From: JBDKTK01 sp039680225
Lineage (GTDB): Bacteria > Desulfobacterota > Syntrophia > Syntrophales > UBA4778
Assembly: GCA_039680225.1 (NCBI GenBank)
Contig: JBDKTK010000085.1
Span: 1 to 7,252 of the forward strand
Reading direction: 5' to 3'
Length of the DNA: 7,252 bases
This document shows positions 1-5,542 of the stretch, one piece after another. The position numbers were made by a program, and so were the translations under genes. How positions within the stretch are numbered: position 1 is the first letter of the stretch; every line of letters starts with the position of its first letter. The notes beneath the pieces were generated by a model that was given only the letters and a program-made list of their open reading frames with translations, did not search any database and was not told the DNA's origin.

Positions 1-1096
1 TGATTCCCGCCCTTCTGGCCTGAAAGTCTTCAAAGTTGCTGCAGGAGGATATTTCCCTGTACGTGTCCTGGCCCGGCAGCCACGCCTCGAGATCGTATGT
101 CTTTGAGGAGGAGAAGCCAAGGTCGCCTGTGCAGAGGCTTACTGTGCGGTAGTGAATCCCGAGCCTCTTGAGGATTTCTTCCGCGTTCAGGGTCAGCTTT
201 TCCAGCTCGTCGTACGAGGTTTCCGGCTTCGAGAACTTGACCATTTCAACTTTATTGAACTGGTGCTGCCGGATAAGCCCCCGGGTGTCCTTGCCATAGG
301 AGCCCGCCTCCGCCCGGAAACAGGGCGAATATGCCACGTAATAGACCGGGAGGTCTTTTTCGTTAAGTATCTCATCCTGGTGGATGTTGGTGACCGGGAC
401 CTCGGCCGTCGGGATCATGTAATAGTCGAGGCCTTCTATTTTGAAGAGGTCCTCGGCGAATTTCGGGAGCTGCCCGGTTCCAGTCATGCTGGTAGCATTG
501 ACCATGAAGGGTGTGAGCACCTCGGTGTAGCCGTGGGCGGTCGTGTGCAGGTCGAGCATGAAATTGATGATGGCCCGCTCGAGATGCGCACCGGCGCCTT
601 TGTACAAGGTGAAGCGTGCGCCCGTGATCTTCGCGCCGCGGGCGAAGTCCAGGATCCCGAGGTCCTCCCCTATTTCCCAGTGCGGCTTGGGGACGAAGTC
701 CATTTTCGGCTTCTCCCCCCACATCCTCACGACGGGGTTGTCCTCCGAGCCCGTTCCGTAGACCACCGATTCGTGCGGGATGTTCGGGATGATCATGACT
801 ATTTTCTTGAGGTTCTCTTCCGTTTCCTTGAGTTCTTCGTCAAGCTCCTTTATGCGGTTGGAAACCTCGGACATCCTCGTGATCTCAGCCGAGGCGTCCT
901 GCTTCTGGCCCTTCTTTTTCCCGATCTCCTTGGAAACACGGTTGCGCTCGCCCCGGAGCCCTTCCACCTCGAGGAGGATGTCCCTCCTCTTCTGGTCAAG
1001 ACGGACGAATTCACCCAGGTCCAGGTCCTGCCCTCTCTCGAGCATCTTGCGCCTGACGAGGTCTATATTATCCCTGAGAAATTTTACATCCAGCAT
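1..1096 (-). CDS. serS: Seryl-tRNA synthetase (3' end beyond window)
   Basis: Class II aminoacyl-tRNA synthetase that charges tRNA-Ser (and tRNA-Sec) with serine in the cytoplasm. 365 codons are visible; the family is usually about 420-430 residues, so roughly 60 C-terminal residues, including class II motif 3, lie beyond base 1. The N-terminus, MLDVKFLRDNIDLVRRK, is typical and is followed by the long antiparallel coiled-coil tRNA-binding arm (about residues 30-100, rich in K, E and R). The catalytic core shows the serine-binding loop PTAEVPVTN (229-237) and motif 2, FRAEAGSYGKDTRGLIRQHQF (260-280), followed by NKVEM. The start at 1096 is supported by AAGGA at 1104-1108, seven bases upstream, and by the family N-terminus. 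The reading frame is open throughout, with no sign of damage. It is the last gene of the minus-strand series and lies 153 bp after the dnaJ-like gene, with a possible promoter of its own. Identification is essentially certain. Confidence 0.97.
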   Translation of the reverse strand, partial: MLDVKFLRDNIDLVRRKMLERGQDLDLGEFVRLDQKRRDILLEVEGLRGERNRVSKEIGKKKGQKQDASAEITRMSEVSNRIKELDEELKETEENLKKIVMIIPNIPHESVVYGTGSEDNPVVRMWGEKPKMDFVPKPHWEIGEDLGILDFARGAKITGARFTLYKGAGAHLERAIINFMLDLHTTAHGYTEVLTPFMVNATSMTGTGQLPKFAEDLFKIEGLDYYMIPTAEVPVTNIHQDEILNEKDLPVYYVAYSPCFRAEAGSYGKDTRGLIRQHQFNKVEMVKFSKPETSYDELEKLTLNAEEILKRLGIHYRTVSLCTGDLGFSSSKTYDLEAWLPGQDTYREISSCSNFEDFQARRAGI

Positions 1097-1157
1097 AGGT
1101 GTGTCCTTGCATTTTATTTAAGGCGATGTGCCTGATTTTCCTTTGCTAAAGCGGTTT

Positions 1158-1186
1158 TGAGTACCACTTTGGATTTTGTTAGTCAA
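1158..1186 (-). promoter_or_regulatory. Possible promoter for serS
   Basis: On the minus strand a TTGACT box (1181-1186) is followed after 17 bases by TACTCA (1158-1163). The -35 matches five of six consensus bases, but the -10 is poor. A run of seven A residues lies just upstream of the -35, as in UP elements. The predicted transcript would have a leader of about 55 bases before the serS ATG. The gap is AT-richer than the flanking genes. It is offered as a candidate only, since serS could also be reached by read-through from the dnaJ-like gene. Confidence 0.3.
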
Positions 1187-1249
1187 TTTTTTTATCGCGT
1201 AAAGGTACCACGAATCAGCCCCGATTGCAAAGCTCGCGGCGGCCGCATT

Positions 1250-2071
1250 TTACCTGATGCTCACCTCGAGGTACAGGTCCCCCGGCGGCCCTCCCGCGGG
1301 GTCTTCAAGGCCCATGCCCTGCAGCCTGAGTTTTGTCCCGCTTGCAATCCCCTCGGGAATCTTCAGGCGGACCGGCTCCTCCCTGTTGCCCCGCGAATAT
1401 GTGAACATGACCTCGCGCCCCAGTTCGGCGTCAATCGGGGAGATTATGAGCGAGAAATTCAGATCTCTTGCGGCAGACGGCGAGAGGAGGCCCATTACTG
1501 AACTCCACAGTGATTTTCCCAGCTTCTTGAGGCCGCTCTCCGGGACAGCCGGCTGGACCGTGGCCGGCTGCGGTTCCGAACCGGCAGCCGAATATCGTCC
1601 CGATGCATGGGGGTTCCGGAGCTCGCCCCCGCCCCCGAACGAGTACACGCGCGTCCCGCCCGGTCCGTTGAAATACACCCTGCCGTAGAAAACCCCCTGG
1701 CCGCGGAAGAACATGTCATTGAAAAAGCTTTCTCCCGACCTGTACCCGGACTTGCGGAACTCGTTTTCCAGGTCCCTGAAGATGTCGGCCATTGCCGGGT
1801 TGCTGAAGATGTCCCGGAAAATGTCCTCGCGGCTGTAGCGCGAAAATCCGTTGCGGCCGGCATCGGCCCCGTACATGTCGTACTCGGCCCTCTTGGAACG
1901 GTCTATCAGGACGCCGTAGGCCTCGGCTATCTCCTTGAATTTCTCCTCCGAGGACTTGTCCCCGGGGTTCCGGTCCGGGTGGTACTTGAGCGCGAGCCGC
2001 CGGTAGGCTTTCTTGATTTCATCTTCCCGGGCGTCTCTGCCGACGCCTAATGCGGCATAATAATCCTTCAT
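1250..2071 (-). CDS. DnaJ-like co-chaperone with J domain and one C-terminal domain
   Basis: J-domain protein of 273 residues expected to stimulate the ATPase of a DnaK/Hsp70 partner. The J domain occupies about residues 2-68, starting KDYYAALGVGRDA, with HPD at 31-33 and the usual helix IV. A G/F-rich region (about 108-150) and a low-complexity linker rich in S, P and A (about 155-200) follow. Residues 202-273 (RDLNFSLIISPIDAELGREV, then KIPEGIASGTKLRLQGMG and GDLYLEV) match one substrate-binding beta domain of DnaJ/CbpA. The CxxCxGxG zinc-finger repeats of true DnaJ and the second C-terminal domain with its dimerisation end are absent, so this is not canonical dnaJ. The start at 2071 was chosen over an in-frame ATG at 2104 because MKDYYAALG is the family N-terminus; its ATG shares one base with the murJ TAA (TAATG), implying translational coupling. 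The Shine-Dalgarno site is weak (GGGAAG). The specific client or role is unknown. Confidence 0.9.
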   Translation of the reverse strand: MKDYYAALGVGRDAREDEIKKAYRRLALKYHPDRNPGDKSSEEKFKEIAEAYGVLIDRSKRAEYDMYGADAGRNGFSRYSREDIFRDIFSNPAMADIFRDLENEFRKSGYRSGESFFNDMFFRGQGVFYGRVYFNGPGGTRVYSFGGGGELRNPHASGRYSAAGSEPQPATVQPAVPESGLKKLGKSLWSSVMGLLSPSAARDLNFSLIISPIDAELGREVMFTYSRGNREEPVRLKIPEGIASGTKLRLQGMGLEDPAGGPPGDLYLEVSIR

Positions 2072-3651
2072 TATCTTCCCAACCGCCGTTTCACGATCCT
2101 CCACATGAACTGCATTTCCCGGCTCTTCAGGAGGAGCGACGAGATTAAAAATACGCCGAGACCGAGGGCGACAAGCACGCTGAGCAGGACCACCTTATGA
2201 TACTGAGAAGCATTGTTGCTCCAGGGAAAGACAAGCTCGACCAGGAAAAATGAGGCCCACATCGCCAGGGAGGCAAGGAATATGCGGGAGACGGAATCGA
2301 GGAAACCGTCCTTCAGGAACCCGCCGACCCTCTTCTTCAAAATTACATAGAGCGCGATGACATTGAACGATGTGGCGATCGAAGTCGCCAGCGCCAGCCC
2401 GCCGTGCTTGAGCGGGAACATAAGGGCGACGCTGAAAAGCGTGTTTATAATGAGCGCGGCAACGCCGACCTGGACGGGTGTCTTCGTGTCCTGCAGGGCA
2501 TAGAAACCCGAGACGACGACCCTGATCGCGGAAAAGGCCCAGAGTCCCAGGCTATAGTAGAGCAGGGCCTGGGCCGTCAGCACTGTTGACATGCTGTCGA
2601 AAGCGCCCCTCTGGAACAGGACCGAAATGATGGGCTCCCTTAAGGCAATAAGCGCGATGGATGCCGGGATGGCAATGAAGAGGATCAGCCTCAGCGAAAA
2701 GGACAGCGTGTCTTTCATCTCGTCGAACTTGCCGCGGGAGACCTGGTCCGAGAGGCTCGGCAGGGAGGCCGTCCCGATGGCAATCGCAAACACCCCGAGG
2801 GGAAGCTCAACCACACGATCGGCGTAATAGAGGAAGGAAACGCTCCCGCCGGGAAGGAACGAGGCGATCAGGGTGCTGATGAAAATATTGATCTGGTAAA
2901 CGGCCGCCCCGAACGCGGCGGGAATCATCAGGATGCCGATCCTCTTCACCCCGGGGTGCCGGAATTTGAAATCGGGCCTGAGCCGGACGCCCTTGCCGAG
3001 CAGCGCCGGGACCTGCATCCCGAGCTGCAGCAGGCCGCCGATCATCACGCCGACAGCAAGCGCCAGTACAGGTTCTTCGAAAAAATCCCTCAGGAACAGG
3101 GCGGCGCCGATCATCGCCAGATTCAATACCACGGGCGAAAGCGCCGGGGCGGCGAAATGCCGCAGCGAATTGAGGATGCCCATGCACAGTGCCACGAGAG
3201 AAATAAAGAATATGTAAGGGAACATTATTTTCGTGAGCAGGACGGTGAGCGCAAACTTGTCCGGAGTGTCCATGAACCCGGGCGCCATGAACGCGACAAT
3301 GTACGGCGACAAAAGCACCCCGATGATCGAGACTGCGACCAGGATGATCGAGAGCAGCGTGAATGCCACGTTGGCAAGCTCCAATGCCTCCTCGCGGGTC
3401 TTGACTTTCAGGTATTCCGTGAAGACCGGCACGAAGGAAACGGTCAGGGAGCCCTCCGCCAACAGGCGGCGCAGGAGGTTGGGGATCCGGAAGGCGACAA
3501 AGAAGGCGTCCGTCACCATGCCCGCCCCGAAATACCGGGCCACCACCATGTCCCTGATGAACCCGAATATGCGGCTCAGCATGGTGGAAATCCCGACCAC
3601 CCCCGCGGCCTTCGCCACCTTTGCGTTTTCAGAACTCAGCTTTGCTTCCAT
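2071..3651 (-). CDS. murJ: Lipid II flippase MurJ (MviN family)
   Basis: Inner-membrane protein of the MOP/MATE superfamily that moves the peptidoglycan precursor lipid II across the cytoplasmic membrane. Its 526 residues fit the usual 500-530 and contain about 14 hydrophobic segments. The N-terminal family signature is clear: SRIFGFIRDMVVARYFGAG, then TDAFFVAFRIPNLLRRLLAEGSL. By recalled comparison with E. coli MurJ, the functionally required charged residues are kept as R27, R33, D48, R61 and R279 (in YYADRVVELPLG, 275-286). No frameshift or truncation is seen. Spacing before the ATG offers only a weak Shine-Dalgarno (AGAAG, seven bases upstream), and an in-frame TAA shortly before it excludes a longer protein. 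The gene lies 71 bp after the DUF167 gene, a gap that contains a palindromic repeat, and its stop overlaps the start of the dnaJ-like gene. It is probably co-transcribed with the yggT group. Identification is very secure. Confidence 0.96.
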   Translation of the reverse strand: MEAKLSSENAKVAKAAGVVGISTMLSRIFGFIRDMVVARYFGAGMVTDAFFVAFRIPNLLRRLLAEGSLTVSFVPVFTEYLKVKTREEALELANVAFTLLSIILVAVSIIGVLLSPYIVAFMAPGFMDTPDKFALTVLLTKIMFPYIFFISLVALCMGILNSLRHFAAPALSPVVLNLAMIGAALFLRDFFEEPVLALAVGVMIGGLLQLGMQVPALLGKGVRLRPDFKFRHPGVKRIGILMIPAAFGAAVYQINIFISTLIASFLPGGSVSFLYYADRVVELPLGVFAIAIGTASLPSLSDQVSRGKFDEMKDTLSFSLRLILFIAIPASIALIALREPIISVLFQRGAFDSMSTVLTAQALLYYSLGLWAFSAIRVVVSGFYALQDTKTPVQVGVAALIINTLFSVALMFPLKHGGLALATSIATSFNVIALYVILKKRVGGFLKDGFLDSVSRIFLASLAMWASFFLVELVFPWSNNASQYHKVVLLSVLVALGLGVFLISSLLLKSREMQFMWRIVKRRLGR

Positions 3652-3682
3652 CCAACTACTTCTTTATTTCCTTTAATCTTCT

Positions 3683-3706
3683 TCTCCCCACCGTGGGAGA
3701 GGGCCC
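3683..3706. repeat. Palindromic repeat, copy A (intergenic)
   Basis: The + strand reads TCTCCCCA, a three-base loop CCG, then TGGGAGAG followed by GGCCC. The two arms are inverted repeats (TCTCCC-A against TGGGAGA) with one extra C. The same unit recurs 53 bp further on as copy B, with identical arms and a different loop. It sits in the 71-bp gap between the DUF167 gene and murJ. No T-run follows on either strand, so it does not look like an intrinsic terminator. From memory, short repeats of the form CTCTCCC-loop-GGGAGAG are dispersed between genes in many proteobacterial genomes. Calling this a member of such a family is inference. Confidence 0.7.
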
Positions 3707-3722
3707 GGAAAAGGGGGATCAT

Positions 3723-4052
3723 TTACTGAATTTCATCTCCCCATAATGGGAGAGGCCCAGAGGCGAGCGCATTTATTGCCTTTTCAACATCCTTCGCCTT
3801 AATCCCGGATATGAGAATGGTTTTGTTTTTTGATTTTTCGCCGGCAATTATTGACACAGCGGATTTTTTAACGTTGAGGAGATCGGATATAAAACGGATG
3901 CATTCCTTGTTCGCCTTGCCTTCCACGGGCGGCGCGGTGATCTTTATCTTCAACGCCCCGTCCTGGAGCCCGGCGATTTCACAGCGGGAGGAACGCGGCA
4001 GAACCCTGATTTCCAGGACCGCACCTTTCTCGGTTTCTCTAATGCGCAGCAT
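3723..4052 (-). CDS. DUF167 / YggU family protein (UPF0235)
   Basis: Small cytoplasmic protein of 109 residues from the DUF167 (YggU, UPF0235) family, whose molecular role is not established. The core is well conserved: a strand pair LEIRVLPRSSRCEIAGLQDGALKI (13-36), the family hallmark ITAPPVEGKANKE (38-50), and VSIIAGEKSKNKTILISG (66-83). The hallmark position usually written S-R-x-K reads S-K-N-K here, a mild change. The ATG at 4052 follows the yggT TGA stop after a single base, so translation is probably coupled. YggU and YggT genes are often neighbours, which agrees with the call. The normal fold seems to end near residue 97. The last dozen residues, ASGPLPLWGDEIQ, are mostly encoded by palindromic repeat copy B and look like an accidental tail. 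Base composition is more AT-rich than in murJ or proC. Family assignment is secure; function is not known. Confidence 0.92.
   Translation of the reverse strand: MLRIRETEKGAVLEIRVLPRSSRCEIAGLQDGALKIKITAPPVEGKANKECIRFISDLLNVKKSAVSIIAGEKSKNKTILISGIKAKDVEKAINALASGPLPLWGDEIQ
3736..3758. repeat. Palindromic repeat, copy B (inside the 3' end of the DUF167 gene)
   Basis: The + strand reads TCTCCCCA, loop TAA, then TGGGAGAG and GCCC. The arms are identical to copy A over eight bases each, while the loop differs and one G is missing after the second arm. It lies within the coding sequence. Read on the minus strand it encodes about GPLPLWGD, the end of the DUF167 protein, 11 bases before its stop codon. 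Conserved arms with a changed loop fit an element kept for its hairpin. Either insertion into the gene end or local duplication is possible. Confidence 0.7.
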
Positions 4053-4053
4053 T

Positions 4054-4356
4054 TCAGGTTTTCAGGCGAAAGGCCAGCTGGATAAGGCTTTGCACCACGA
4101 ATGTCTGGATAAAAATTATAGCGGCTATGACGACGACCGGGGAGAAGTCTATCCCGATGTTCCGGAAGGGGAGCCATCTGCGGATAGGCCTTAAGACAGG
4201 CTCGGTCACGCGGTACAGGAATTGGACAACAGGATTATAGGGGTCCGGGTTTACCCAGGAAATAAGCGCTCTTATGACAATGATCCAGATATAGATCGTC
4301 AGGACCATATCGAGGACTTTGGCAACGCCTTCAATAAAATTTCCGAGCACAAACAT
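4054..4356 (-). CDS. yggT: YggT family membrane protein (single repeat)
   Basis: Small integral inner-membrane protein of 100 residues from the YggT/Ycf19/YlmG family, linked in other organisms to membrane or cell-division functions without a defined reaction. It has one YggT repeat: a first membrane helix at about 11-33 (VAKVLDMVLTIYIWIIVIRA), the conserved connecting motif SWVNPDPYNPVVQFLYRVTE (33-52) followed by PVLRPIRRWLP, and then GIDFSPVVV leading into a second helix (about 72-96). The E. coli protein carries two such repeats in about 190 residues, whereas single-repeat forms of about 90-100 residues are common elsewhere, so it is not truncated. The start is fixed by AGGAG at 4362-4366, five bases upstream. 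It is the first gene of the minus-strand group, with a promoter about 30 bp upstream, and is separated by one base from the DUF167 gene. Its partner proC lies in the opposite direction next door. Confidence 0.94.
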   Translation of the reverse strand: MFVLGNFIEGVAKVLDMVLTIYIWIIVIRALISWVNPDPYNPVVQFLYRVTEPVLRPIRRWLPFRNIGIDFSPVVVIAAIIFIQTFVVQSLIQLAFRLKT

Positions 4357-4386
4357 ATCAGCTCCTGATTCTGCTGGAGTGACCCG

Positions 4387-4415
4387 AAAATAATGTCTGG
4401 GGTGGGAAAAGTCAA
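4387..4415 (-). promoter_or_regulatory. Promoter for yggT-DUF167(-murJ-dnaJ-like)
   Basis: On the minus strand TTGACT (4410-4415; five of six) and TATTTT (4387-4392; four of six) are separated by the ideal 17 bases. Transcription would start near 4380, leaving a short leader of about 24 bases that includes the yggT Shine-Dalgarno site. This is the best minus-strand promoter in the window and most likely drives the closely packed genes after it. Confidence 0.6.
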
Positions 4416-4435
4416 GATTTATTAGATTTTTGGCG

Positions 4436-4457
4436 GGTTTCGGGCAGATTTGAAACC
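4436..4457. promoter_or_regulatory. Inverted repeat between divergent promoters
   Basis: GGTTTC (4436-4441) and GAAACC (4452-4457) form perfect six-base arms around a ten-base spacer. They lie about 20 bp upstream of the yggT -35 box and 60 bp upstream of the proC -35 box. The position suits a regulator-binding site, but arms this short can arise by chance and no known operator is recognised. A second small pair, AAATC/GATTT with a five-base spacer, follows at 4486-4500. Confidence 0.2.
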
Positions 4458-4519
4458 TTACCCCTCCCTGATTTTATTGCGTGCCAAATCCGTCCGATTT
4501 CTGAATTGGAAGTTTTAAA

Positions 4520-4549
4520 TTGACATCGTGGGCCTTTACGAAATACAAA
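4520..4549 (+). promoter_or_regulatory. Promoter for proC
   Basis: A perfect TTGACA (4520-4525) is followed after 18 bases by TACAAA (4544-4549, four of six). The sequence just before the -35 is AT-rich (TTTTAAA). Transcription from about 4556 would leave a leader of under 30 bases, too short for a riboswitch or attenuator, so the sequence gives no hint of leader-based control of proC. Confidence 0.6.
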
Positions 4550-4583
4550 AACAAGGCAAAGTTCCTGAAATAAGGAGGGGAAA

Positions 4584-5402
4584 ATGCTCAAGGGGAAAAA
4601 GATCGCCATCATCGGCGGCGGGAAGATGGGGGAAGTGATCGCAGGCGGCATCGTGGGCAGCATGCCTGTGCCGGCTGCAAATGTGACCGTGGCGGACGTA
4701 GTGAAGGAGCGGCTTGATTTCCTGAAAGGCAAGTACCAGATCAACGTAACTGCCGACAACAAGGCCGCCGTCAAGAGCGCCGACATTATAATACTGGCGG
4801 TAAAGCCCCAGAGCATGGGCGAAGTGCTCACGGGCGTCAAGGACCTTTTCGACAAGAAAAAACTGGTGATCTCGATAGCTGCCGGCATCCCCATCAGTTT
4901 CATCGAGACATGCCTGGGCAAAAAACTCAGGATCGTGCGCGTCATGCCCAACACCCCGGCCCTCGTCGGCGCCGGAGCGACCGCCCTTGCCCCCGGAGAC
5001 GGGGCGAGCGCTGAGGACCTGGCGGTTGCCACGAGCATTTTTGATTCCATCGGCATAACGGTAAATGTAAAAGAAGACCTGATCGATGCGGTCACGGGAC
5101 TCAGCGGCAGCGGGCCGGCATACTTCTTCATCATCGTGGATTCGCTGGCCAAGGGCGGCGTCCTGATGGGGCTCCCCCGCGACGTTGCCTACAAACTCGC
5201 CGCCCAGACGATGCTGGGCTCGGCAAAGCTCGCTATAGAGAGCGGCAAGCACCCGATGGACCTGCGCGACATGGTCACATCGCCCGGAGGGACCACGATT
5301 GCGGGCATCCAGGCCCTGGAGGAAGGCGGTCTGAGAGCGGCCCTGATGCATGCGGTGGAAGCCGCGACCCTGAGGTCGAAAGAGCTCGGCAAAGGGAAGT
5401 AG
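4584..5402 (+). CDS. proC: Pyrroline-5-carboxylate reductase
   Basis: Catalyses the last step of proline synthesis, NAD(P)H-dependent reduction of 1-pyrroline-5-carboxylate to L-proline, in the cytoplasm. Its 272 residues match the family length (about 265-280). The N-terminal Rossmann domain shows KIAIIGGGKMGEVIAGGI with the dinucleotide loop at 11-16, and the central VKPQSMGEVL and RVMPNTPALVGAGATAL (118-134) motifs. The C-terminal helical domain has TGLSGSGPAYFFIIVDSLA (171-189) and the P5CR signature DLRDMVTSPGGTTIAGIQAL (226-245), then EEGGLRAALMHAVEAA. The ATG is preceded by a near-perfect AAGGAGGGG (4572-4580), suggesting strong translation. The gene has its own promoter and an efficient terminator, so it appears monocistronic. 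It is divergent from yggT, whereas in many genomes the two run together. No defects are seen. Confidence 0.97.
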   Translation: MLKGKKIAIIGGGKMGEVIAGGIVGSMPVPAANVTVADVVKERLDFLKGKYQINVTADNKAAVKSADIIILAVKPQSMGEVLTGVKDLFDKKKLVISIAAGIPISFIETCLGKKLRIVRVMPNTPALVGAGATALAPGDGASAEDLAVATSIFDSIGITVNVKEDLIDAVTGLSGSGPAYFFIIVDSLAKGGVLMGLPRDVAYKLAAQTMLGSAKLAIESGKHPMDLRDMVTSPGGTTIAGIQALEEGGLRAALMHAVEAATLRSKELGKGK

Positions 5403-5422
5403 GACCTGTTTCACTATTCATT

Positions 5423-5462
5423 GGATTTCCTCCGGAAGTTCACCCGGGGGAAATCCTTTTTT
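5423..5462 (+). terminator. Rho-independent terminator after proC
   Basis: GGATTTCC+TCCGG (5423-5435) pairs with CCGGG+GGAAATCC (5444-5456), giving a 13-bp stem with one G-T pair and an eight-base loop. Six T residues (5457-5462) follow immediately. It starts 20 bases after the proC stop and separates proC from ettA. Confidence 0.9.
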
Positions 5463-5486
5463 CCAGGCGTCATCATATAGTAGAAT
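5460..5486 (+). promoter_or_regulatory. Possible promoter for ettA
   Basis: A good -10 box, TAGAAT (5481-5486, five of six), lies 57 bp before the ettA ATG and just after the proC terminator. The only -35 candidate is TTTCCA (5460-5465) with a short 15-base spacer, partly inside the terminator T-run. An overlapping TATAGT (5476-5481) could serve instead. A promoter is expected here because the terminator isolates ettA, but the exact boxes are uncertain. Confidence 0.35.
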
Positions 5487-5542
5487 ACCCGCTCCGAAAT
5501 TCAGCAGAAAAAATAAGCGCCTTTGCGCCATGGGAGAAAAGC

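Noticed and set aside
152..1135. Long open frame of 327 codons on the + strand
   Set aside because: It lies antisense to serS, whose motifs are unmistakable. Its product is low-complexity (R, E, V, L rich) and resembles no family; it arises from the codon structure of the real gene.
1230..1249. GC-rich palindromic stretch (GCGGCCGC) after the dnaJ-like stop as a terminator
   Set aside because: It is self-complementary with no usable loop and has no T-run on the minus strand, so read-through toward serS cannot be excluded.
2072..2104. Earlier in-frame ATG for the dnaJ-like gene
   Set aside because: It would add 11 residues (MEDRETAVGKI) unlike any J-domain N-terminus and overlap murJ by 34 bases. 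The ATG at 2071 gives the standard MKDYYAALG start with TAATG coupling.
2956..3729. Plus-strand open frame of 257 codons opposite murJ
   Set aside because: The product is extremely rich in R, H, E, Q and D, typical of the complement of a membrane-protein gene. murJ is complete on the other strand.
3683..3758. The two palindromic repeats as intrinsic terminators or as a mini CRISPR array
   Set aside because: No T-run follows either hairpin on either strand. Only two units exist, one lies inside a coding region, and nothing resembling cas genes is present.
4536..5414. Open frames on the minus strand opposite proC (including one at 4412-5152)
   Set aside because: proC is certain on the + strand and these frames cover its promoter, Shine-Dalgarno site and full coding region. 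Their products look like antisense translation.
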